DNA of 64,000 bases from Chloranthus sessilifolius. Its lineage: Eukaryota > Streptophyta > Magnoliopsida > Chloranthales > Chloranthaceae. The stretch lies in the NCBI GenBank assembly GCA_021018995.1, contig CM037587.1, positions 68,343,604 to 68,407,603 of the forward strand, read 5' to 3'. The notes beneath the pieces are model-generated. The model saw only the letters and a list, made by a program, of their open reading frames with translations. It was not told the DNA's origin and searched no databases. The stretch's first letter is position 1. Every line of letters starts with the position of its first letter. This document shows, in pieces, positions 56,570 through 64,000 of this stretch. Made by a program: the position numbers and the translations under genes.

Positions 56570-56760
56570 CGCAAAATTATCGTTTATAATTCAGTAGAAA
56601 GAAAGTAAAACTCTATGACGCTTCAAATCATACTCACTATGATTTGACTCTACGAATCACGAGAAATCGTAAATCCATACGCTTTAAGTGATTGTGACAT
56701 GACAAAAGAGGCTTTACGATTGAGTGTATTTTCACATACTGTAAATTATAGAATACTCTT
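56570..56760 (-). repeat. internal AATCGTAAAT words in 9.5 kb element
   Basis: Five to six words (AAATTATCGTTTATAATT, ACGAATCACGAGAAATCGT, TTTACGATTGAG, GTAAATTATAGAAT) in 190 bases that match the word array of this element's LTRs. Less dense than in the LTR. Confidence 0.5.
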
Positions 56761-56839
56761 AGAAATTATATACATATGTTACAGGTGTTTTCTATGGATG
56801 AGTCGGTAGCACGACTGGTTCTAGAGGAGTTCAATTAAA

Positions 56840-57963
56840 AGTAAAATGAGTTGATGTATCTCCCTTAAACATACATCCTTTAGATGTACCAACTGCATGA
56901 TAAGGTAGTACATTACTCTCTCTTCCAAAAAGGGTTAGCTGCACAATTTGAGTTTCTAACCTTACGACAGATTGCCGCAAATGATTGAGTAACTTTGTCA
57001 GGATGTGGCTATGTTGCACCTAGCTATCTGTTATTTGCAACAAGGCATCCTCTTTAGCAGTGTGGTTTTGGGCTCCTGTGGGGTAAGAAGAAACAGTTGG
57101 AGGTTGGGAAAATACTTGACTTAGGCTATGGTTAGGACCATAGGCTTCTCCTTTTTGAGATGTTGGGTACGATTTTATACCCACCAGAGATTGAACTTTT
57201 GCTTTCCAAAACTTCAGCTTTGGAAAACCTTTCATCATTGACTTTAATTTATAAAATCTTCCTTGCTTAGGAGGTATATTCGTTAAAGTCTCCAAATCAT
57301 TCTCACCCGATGCGTGGTGTTACACCGGTTCCTCACTAAGGGTCTCAGAGAGTTCCCAAGCTTCTTCTGTTGTTAATTTATGAAACATACCACCACAGGC
57401 TACATCAATCCTATGCCGATTTTCTCTTCAAGGCCTTCATAGAAAGTGAGCACAAGCTGCTAGTGCGCAATCCCATGGTGAGGGCACTTGTGCAGAAGAT
57501 CCTTAAGATGGTTCCAACACTCCTGAAGAGATTCATCTGAGAATTGATGGAATGTTATAATAAGATCCCATATTTTACTCGACCTGCAGATTAGAAAGAA
57601 TTTTGTAAGGAATATATGTTCTAGTTCTTCCCAATCAACAATCGAGTTATGAGGCAAAGAGTTTATCCACTTCTATGTTTCATTTCTCTGGGAGTATGTG
57701 AATAGTCTCAACCGAGTGGATAATTTTGTTAAGTTCTTAATTCTAATGATAGTACATGCTTTCACGAACTTATTTAAATGCAAATAGGGGTCCTCATCCA
57801 TTAGCCCATGGTAAGTTGGAAGTATTTGAAGCACATTGGCCGTAATTTCAAAAGTCCTATTACCGGCTTGGGGGTGTATGTGAATGCATGGGGGAGGCGT
57901 AAGAGGTGTTAGAGCATAATACTCTCCCATTGTCTTAGGCACGTATTGGTCTCTTCCTGCCAT
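56840..57963 (-). pseudogene. gag: gag remnant of 9.5 kb element
   Basis: The ATG at 57963 begins MAGRDQYVPKTMGEYYALTP, then the Athila-type gag pattern: ITANVLQILPTYHGLMDEDP, YLHLNKFVKACTIIRIKNLT, RLRLFTYSQRN. After a stop the same protein continues at 57657-57460 (DWEELEHIFLTKFFLICRSS, then ESLQECWNHLKDLLHKCPHH). The corresponding Athila gag at 12251 shows FHGLSKEDPYKHVDEFLSLC and LLRQCPHH. Further stops follow to about 56840. About a dozen stops make it nonfunctional. No protease follows. Confidence 0.85.
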
Positions 57964-58099
57964 AATGAAATTAGGACAGAGTAAGCTGGCTAAAACAGTT
58001 ATTTTAAATATCTATTTTATTTCAGCTTTATCTGATTTGTATTCTAGAAAGCAGGGAGAGAAAATACTTGTTTTCTTAAATTAATATATTCAAACGCTA

Positions 58100-58117
58100 T
58101 CCCCGGTAGCAGCGCCA
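58100..58117 (-). other. primer-binding site of 9.5 kb element
   Basis: The minus strand reads TGGCGCTGCTACCGGGGA six bases inside the 5' LTR. It differs by three bases from the Asp-tRNA complement seen at 11968. Confidence 0.8.
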
Positions 58118-58123
58118 AAAACT

Positions 58124-59598
58124 TGTTAGCGACTTGTATGTGTCATATTTAATTAAGTCTTAACCTATTGCAAGTGCACAATGAAAATTATAGTACTAGC
58201 AAAGGATCATTCCCACAGAGATAGGTTAAACTATATTAACTTAAAATTTTTGAAAACTTGTATTTATCTTTCAAGATCCTAATCTATTGGAGAAATATGA
58301 ATGAAAGAATTGTTTCTTAATCTAAATTTATAGAAAATAAATCTTAATCATCCTTCAGATTATGGTCGTTAATCACAATCTTTAGCTATCAGATATTTAT
58401 GAATTTAAATAGTACCGTTACATTATATATCTCTCTTCTAGAATTTGGGCGTCAATAAAAAACTAGCTCCATTCAATATAGATTTAATCTAATCAACAAT
58501 CTCCTAAAACTTGGGAGTCAATTAAATTCTAGAAAACTGAAGATGGAAAAGTAAAAATCGTTATACTAATCTGCAAACCTCAATTTGAGTCGTCAATTCA
58601 AAATAAAATTTGAAGATGTTTATAAAGCAGGAAAAAAATAAAAATAAAATCTAAACTAGAAAGCAATAAAAATTATATCTTTCACTCCTCAGCCGCAGTC
58701 GTCAATTGCTTCTGAGAAACTACAAATATCTACTCTAATCTTCAACTCCCAATTGCAGTCATCAATTCCTCTTGAGAAACCTTGGATATCTAATCTACAA
58801 AGCAATACAAATCTACTCTAAATTGATCGAAAGAAAATCCAACCTCAGTCGTCAATTGATGCTGAGAATTTCTTCGATGCTTATTCCTATATCGGGCTCT
58901 CTTATTTATAGATCATACGGAGTTAGTTTACAAGACTTCTAATTCTAACAAAGAAATAACTAATAACAAACTATTCTAATATAATTCTAATTCTAATTTT
59001 ATCTTTCCTTGCTTTCCTTAGTTGATGCGCTTCTAGATTGTTCAGTAGTAGAGTCCCTTTAAGATTCTTCTTCATCAATCTCCCAGATCCGTGATCAGCC
59101 AAACTTCTATTTTAAGAGTTCTTCTAATTTTGTTCATGGCGGTGGAGATCTTCACATGATCAACAGTAGTGGGAAAACTTCTATTAGTATAATCATAAAT
59201 TACGATTGTCTCTTTTCTTCTCGTTTTATGGAAAATCCTAACTCACGATTTTCTATTTTTCATAGCTTCCTCTCTGGACGATTCTCTAAATTATGATTCA
59301 TTGCTTTTCTTCTATATTGCCTTTCCTTTTGAATGTCTTCTGGAGAATCATAAATTACGATTTCTGTTTTCTCTCTTTAGCTTCAGCACTCAATCATAAA
59401 ACACGATTTCTGGTCTTTCAATATTTAGAGAATCGTCTTCTTACTTCTCTTTTGAGTTTATTTTGACAAAGGTTAACATTATGGCTCTCTTTTACTGGTT
59501 TTCCTTAATATCTGCACATCATTAACTTATTAGTAGCAAGCTAAGTCCTAGCATCACTAAGTTAAGGGTGATAGATTGGTATATTATGTGACTGATCA
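58124..59598 (-). repeat. 5' LTR of 9.5 kb element
   Basis: On the plus strand from TGTTAGCGACTTG to GACTGATCA. The coding-strand order is U3 with AATCGTAAATT words (59435-59180), TATAAATA (58910-58903), then U5 ending at 58124 beside the primer site. It pairs with 50064-51542. Confidence 0.88.
59180..59435 (-). repeat. AATCGTAAATT word array in 5' LTR
   Basis: About eight words of the TAAATTACGATT/CACGATTTT type, matching 51125-51385, some with ATCATAAATT in place of ATCGTAAATT. Confidence 0.68.
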
Positions 59599-61291
59599 AT
59601 ATCTTCATCTATGTGTGATTCGTTCAATGCTCTTATTAATAATCGGTGATGGTCTGGCTATTTCTTGATGAACTCAAGTATCGATATCTGTGCTTGTACT
59701 TTCCCAAGGTGCCGAAAGAGATCATATTCATGGCCTGTTTCTAGGGTGGCTCCTTGCCGGGTCGGTGGGCTTTGTTTATGTTCAGCTTAGGTGGCTAGGT
59801 GCCGGAGCTGGAGGTGGGTGAATTACAAGTGGCGGGGGAGGCAAGTTTGCTTCCCTTTCTCTTGTTATTCTTTCTAATGGTTGAGCGCCTATGTTCTGCT
59901 TCTCTCGGGGGAATGGCAGTGGTGGATAATTTATTCTTGATTTAAGGAATGGGCATTGTCGGCTTTTGATCATTAAGCCATGCTGTGACTGGGGTTGATG
60001 AGCTCATCGAAGCATTTGTAAAAAAGGGGGTGAAATTCGAAGATGGGATACGCAGCGGAGTTATGCCGTTCCATGGTGGATGATATTGTGTGTAATCTTC
60101 CTTTTCTAAGAAAGTGGAGTTTAGTGCCCCTCCTTACCGGGTTCTTCTGTTTATTGACTCGTTTCCTTGTCTGGCTGAAGTTCAACTGCAGTCTCGTGTC
60201 CTTGACTCGAAGTGTTTTGGGAGAAGTTATCTACCCCTGCCGAGATTTAGTCCGCGATTTGAAGAACATCGTCTTCGTCGTTAGGCTTAGAGTCACATAG
60301 AGGAAGCGGTGGTGAGGTTTTCTCAAAATTTGGGGGAGTCGAAGGTTCTGCGGGTTGGAGGTTTGATCCTCGAGTTCTGAATGACTGGACTCGAATCCGA
60401 GTAAAGGCTGGATATGGTGGAGGATTCGATGGAGTGATCCGAGTAATCAAGGATGAAAGATGTGGGTGAATGATGGGAGGCCTCAGGGGTTCGACTGGCT
60501 TAGTTGGGGTATTTGAGGGATTGATATGGGTGATGGAGGTAGAAGGCCTGGTTGTGATTGGGCATGGGCTTATTGATGATCCCTAAGTTTTGCGGGGGCT
60601 GATTGTTGTTTTGGTTAAAATTTCAGAGATACTCCCAGTCGATTTGGTTTCGATCATTCATATCATAGACCATATCCCGTAAAACCCAACAGTCTTCTAA
60701 GTCATGTCCTGCAAATTGATGGAAAGTGCATAACTTACTGTAGACTAAGTTTGTGGGCCATGGTCAGGGTCGTTCTGGCAGGAATCGAATGACATTTTGA
60801 TTACTGAGGAGGCAAAATATGTTGGGGATGGTATCAGGCAATGGAGGATAGTGATCGCGATTGGGTTGGTAGTGGCCCCTGGGTTGCTGGTTAAAGTTTT
60901 GGGGCGGGGGTACATTGTTATAACTCTGAGGATTACCTGACCGGTTTTGGGTGGCATTCTGGTTCTGGTGGGTATTTTGGTTAGAGTATGGTTCCGATTT
61001 TGATATTGGTTCTAGTTCTGGTTAGGGTACCGCTGTTGATTCTAGTTCTAGTATTGATTCTGACCAGAATTCCTCAATTAGTAATTTCCATTTCTAGAGT
61101 TCTGCTCTTGGTTGACAACCGTGTTGACCTGCTCAGAGCCGGAGGCCTTCTTGTTGTTCTTTGGCTTCGAGTCACTGAAAGCGGTGACTTTTAATGTGAT
61201 TATTGAAAAGGCAAGGTTTCCTCTCTTAATATGTCATTGGATGCGGTTGGCGCATAGGTAAAGTGTAGCGAAGTCTGGGTAATCGCTTATA
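59599..61291 (-). pseudogene. gag: gag-side fragment of second Tat-type polyprotein
   Basis: It is continuous in frame with the protease at 49733-50063 once the insertion is left out. Readable minus-strand pieces include a Pro-rich segment at 60450-60247 (PSNPPPYPAFTRIRVQSFRT) and an Asn/Lys-rich segment near 61190-61090. The region around 59700-59640 gives a stretch like the end of Tat gag, where Leu/Gln/Lys-rich helices precede the protease. The capsid core is missing because the LTR at 61292 begins before it. Plus-strand ORFs (60988-61194, 60043-60300) are shadows. Confidence 0.6.
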
Positions 61292-62798
61292 TGCAACCGT
61301 GGGAACTCTCGCGGGTCCCGTCACAACGATGCGCTCGTAGGACAAATTTAGATTCGCCACCCGGAGATTCAGGTGTCTCGGGATTCCGAAATCAATATGA
61401 TGAGCACCGAAGTGCTAAAAATATGACTCTGATTCTGGTCTACGCCAAAGGCTCTTGGGTAGGGGCTTCGGTTATCGATCGGGAAGGTGTTAAGCACCCG
61501 ATCAACCCGCTCATAAGCGGTCTCTACTTATGACCAGAAGAAGAAAAGAAAAAATAAATAAAATAGCACTTCCTCTTGCCCGAAGGCACTCCAATCCAAT
61601 TTACGCCCCCCACAATTATTGAAATTTCGGCAGAGTAACGGCGCAAATTCAAGGATAGAGGAAAAGAAAAGAAGGTAGAGGAATAGAGGGGAGAGCCAGA
61701 GCTCTCGGGCCCATTTAGCACCGATGTGGATCTTTGCGTGAGAGCGTCGATTCCGTGACCTTCCATAGCACTTGGTTGAGAAATGGGCTTAGATTTCTAA
61801 GGCTTGGGAGCTAGGAGGTAAGGGAGATAGGATAAGGCCTTGACCTAGCCAAACCTAGAGGATTGGTGATGGATAATGGGGTCTCAAGGATGAAGTAGGG
61901 TGCTGGAATTTTATGGGTTATATGCTGAAAAATGGGAGAGGGTACTCACTAATAATTTTCTCTCTTTTTTGAAATTTTCAAGCCTTTGTAAAGAGAGGGG
62001 TGTCACTCTATTTATAGAGAAAGGGTAGATTAGTGGAGGGTTAAAGGGGTTAATTGGATTAGCAATTAGGTAATAGGGATCTAAGGTTTTCTAGGTCTTA
62101 GATAGGTGTGAATTGGGTTTTAATGGTAGATGATAGGGGGGATTTAAAGGGCTAACGGATTATAAATAGGATAAATGGGGGTGCAACAGTCCTATCAAAA
62201 CCAACCCCAATGGATGGGGTGGTCAACAAGTCAAACCCCAATTTCAAAATCTGGCAAAAATCCCAAAAATTACTGTTCCTAAGCCTAGCGTATGTATTAC
62301 ATATGCTAGTTATGTGAACAGTGTTCCTGAGAAACCTGGAGGTTAACAGAAAGGTCAATTTTGCCTAGCGTATGTATTACATACGGTAGGCAAAATTCTG
62401 CCAAAATTGACTTAGCGTATGTAATACATACGCTAGGCAAAAATTTGGCATTTCTCCCCAAATTTCAAATTGTCATACATTATGATCTACAGCTCGGATT
62501 GAGGCGATTCATAGCTCGTTGGAAAGATGGGAAGATCCTCTTTCTAATGGTATATGTCTCCACTCTAGCAGAGGTTTGTGAAAACTATAACATCCCCCTT
62601 TTCAACCACTACCCGAGAGGATTTAAAACTAGTTTGGGCGGGGTTCTACAGGTTAGGTTTGATTCCTAAGGGTCAGGGATAGGATTCTAAGGGTTTGGGT
62701 TAAGTTCTAAGGGTTTGGAAAGCTCTCGGAAGCTTGGAGGGTACGCCTTTCTAGAAGTGTAAGTTGATCGAGCCTTAGGCTAAATTTGGGTGTCTACA
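61292..62798 (-). repeat. 3' LTR of a third Tat-type element
   Basis: On the plus strand from TGCAACCGTGGGAACTC to GGGTGTCTACA, followed by GATGCCTCTCTTTGG, whose complement is a polypurine tract, so this is a 3' LTR and its interior lies to the right. Homologous to 32958-34541. It contains three 23-bp palindromes (62286-62435). TTATA (61287-61291) would be the target duplication; its partner is outside the window. Confidence 0.85.
62286..62435. repeat. palindrome array in Tat 3' LTR
   Basis: Units at 62286-62308, 62366-62388 and 62413-62435 with arm TAGCGTATGTA, one base and its reverse complement; the last is perfect. The arm sequence differs from the TAGCGTGTATA arm at 31952-32116, with both arms changed together. 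Confidence 0.88.
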
Positions 62799-62812
62799 GA
62801 TGCCTCTCTTTG
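62799..62812 (-). other. polypurine tract of third Tat-type element
   Basis: The minus strand reads CAAAGAGAGGCATC directly before the LTR start TGTAGACACCC. Confidence 0.8.
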
Positions 62813-63364
62813 GTATTCTATCACTAATGATCGTGTGTCAAAGAAAGAGACGTCTAAAGAGGCCTAAGGCACGCTAACGGGTCCGCCATATTAAAAATGA
62901 ACTTCAAACATCAGATGGTAGCATGGTGAGTTTACAAAAGTTCTGTATATTGGGAAAAATGTCCGTTCCTCAAGGCTATTAGTCCCCAAGCGCTTAGCGA
63001 CATTACTGGGTATAATCGAGATGGTACGAGTTACGAAATCATAATGTGTTGGGAAAAATGTCCGCTCCTCGATATGATTTGATGAAGTGTGATGTTTGAT
63101 TTTCATTATAAAGAAAACAGCCCCGTGAGCGGGTGGTGATCGACCTATACTTCTAGGTCGGCGCGAAGTAAAGGCATGAATATCCACAATTTGTGTCTAT
63201 ATGAGGCATTGATTGCCCAATTTGATCGGTCACGGGTGCCCCTACATGAGGTAGGGTTCAAGATTTTTGGGCAAACCCATCGATCTCGAGGTTACTTTAG
63301 GACAACTACCCGAGCGAAGCGAATATTGATGTCACAATGCTTTTTGGGAGTGTGTGCCCTTTTT
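62813..63364 (-). other. 3' interior of third Tat-type element
   Basis: No gene recognised. The word GGGAAAAATGTCCG(T/C)TCCTC occurs twice (about 62953 and 63050). Interrupted at 63365 by another LTR. Confidence 0.5.
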
Positions 63365-64000
63365 CTGTAACATCCCTAAAATTTGGGCTTTGAACAGTGT
63401 CCTCAGGATGCGTGCCCGTCTGGTCATAAGTTGGACCAAGAGAAAGTCAACTTGATGGCTTAGATTAAATTAAGTTTGATGTGAGTGTGCTTATGAGTGT
63501 GATGTTGAGTTTCATTATGAAGGTCACATACACCTGTTATTGGTGTATGTGTTTTGCATCAAAGACATGAAATGAGTCAAGTAGCCTTAAGAGTAAAGAG
63601 AAGTTATTTCTCTTTAGTTTGGTTATTGTAGAGATTTATGAAGAGAGAGAGAGAGTGAAGAGGAAGGAGTAAATGCAAGAGGTTGTGTGGGATTATGAAT
63701 TGAGGGAACTCGTGAGCATTAATTCTGAAGGCAATGCGTAGGTGAACTCATTGGAGTCGGAGCTAAGAACCCTAGCTAATGACCCAAGCTATTGAATCAA
63801 TCAAGAGATTGATTTGAGGTGAGTTTTATTAGATTTCAATGTATATGTTATTGTGCATTAGTATAGTGATTAAATGATAAAATGTTGAATTAAAGAAATA
63901 GGAAAAGAAAGGAAAATTGAAGGAAAAAAAGCTGGAAGAAATGGCTGAAAAGGATAGAGTTTCTGTCAAAATCGATTAATCGATTTTGACCTGAAAGTAA
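63365..64000 (+). repeat. start of a further LTR, cut by window end
   Basis: TGTAACATCCCTAAAATTTG is a typical start of Tekay/Del-like LTRs (compare TGTAACACCACAG at 45688, minus). No coding sequence. Near the window end is a perfect 26-bp palindrome (63965-63990). Strand and identity are tentative because only 636 bases are visible. Confidence 0.55.
63965..63990. repeat. perfect 26-bp palindrome
   Basis: GTCAAAATCGATT followed directly by its reverse complement. It contains two ATCGAT words and CpG, like the word arrays in the other LTRs; whether it is the first unit of an array cannot be seen. Confidence 0.85.

Larger units (their letters stand above)
50064..59598 (-). mobile_element. Athila-like non-autonomous element, 9.5 kb
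   Basis: Minus-strand element: 5' LTR 59598-58124, primer site 58117-58100, gag remnant 57963-56840, internal word array and TATA box, a decayed ORF, noncoding interior with an LTR-like segment, conserved block, hairpin, polypurine tract 51554-51543, 3' LTR 51542-50064. The flanks GTATC (50059-50063) and ATATC (59599-59603) are a 5-bp duplication with one difference. Neither protease nor reverse transcriptase nor integrase is visible. Across the insertion the Tat reading frame is continuous. Confidence 0.88.

Noticed and set aside
61291-61533. Conserved ORF shared with 33089-33322 (GASVIDREGVRHPIN)
   Set aside because: The similarity follows from LTR homology; there is no start in common use and the ORF crosses the LTR edge.

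Overview
The window is a stretch of plant nuclear DNA built almost entirely of nested LTR retrotransposons. The lineages are diagnostic of angiosperms: Tekay/Del-type chromoviruses (initiator-Met primer site, gag with zinc knuckles), Athila-type elements (Asp-tRNA-like primer site, long LTRs, extra ORF after integrase) and Tat-type elements (gag, protease, G-patch). One end of a CACTA DNA transposon is also present. I see no intact host gene, tRNA, rRNA or CRISPR array. The species cannot be read from the sequence.

Layout. 1-9002 is a minus-strand Tekay-type element cut by the left window edge; a solo LTR (218-2368, duplication ATGCC) splits its integrase. 9994-24677 is a complete plus-strand Athila-type element with near-identical LTRs and duplication AAATG, apparently inside a CACTA transposon whose right end is 26374. 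26378-34541 is a minus-strand Tat-type element with gag and protease but no visible reverse transcriptase. 34542-37363 is the 3' end of another Athila/Tat-like element. 39142-40576 is a solo LTR of that same family (duplication CACCA). 42911-about 49733 is a second minus-strand Tekay-type element with a 3' LTR, an extra ORF and a truncated integrase. It joins abruptly to a Tat gag-protease fragment (49733-50063 and 59599-61291), which is split by a 9.5 kb minus-strand element (50064-59598). Another Tat 3' LTR (61292-62798) and the first 636 bases of a further LTR (63365-64000) close the window.

How it works together. Coding parts are decayed, mostly by in-frame stops; the Athila gag-pol runs in one frame for 5.4 kb. 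The most notable signal is regulatory. Each LTR family carries its own array of a short, CpG-containing, palindrome-like word, usually upstream of a TATA box. In the Athila and second Tekay elements the same word is repeated a second time inside the element, directly ahead of a second TATA box and the ORF downstream of integrase. The 9.5 kb element shows a weaker version, and the Tat element repeats its 23-bp palindrome ahead of gag. A conserved noncoding block and a small hairpin beside the polypurine tract are shared by three otherwise different elements. All of this is read by eye; no alignment or search was run.
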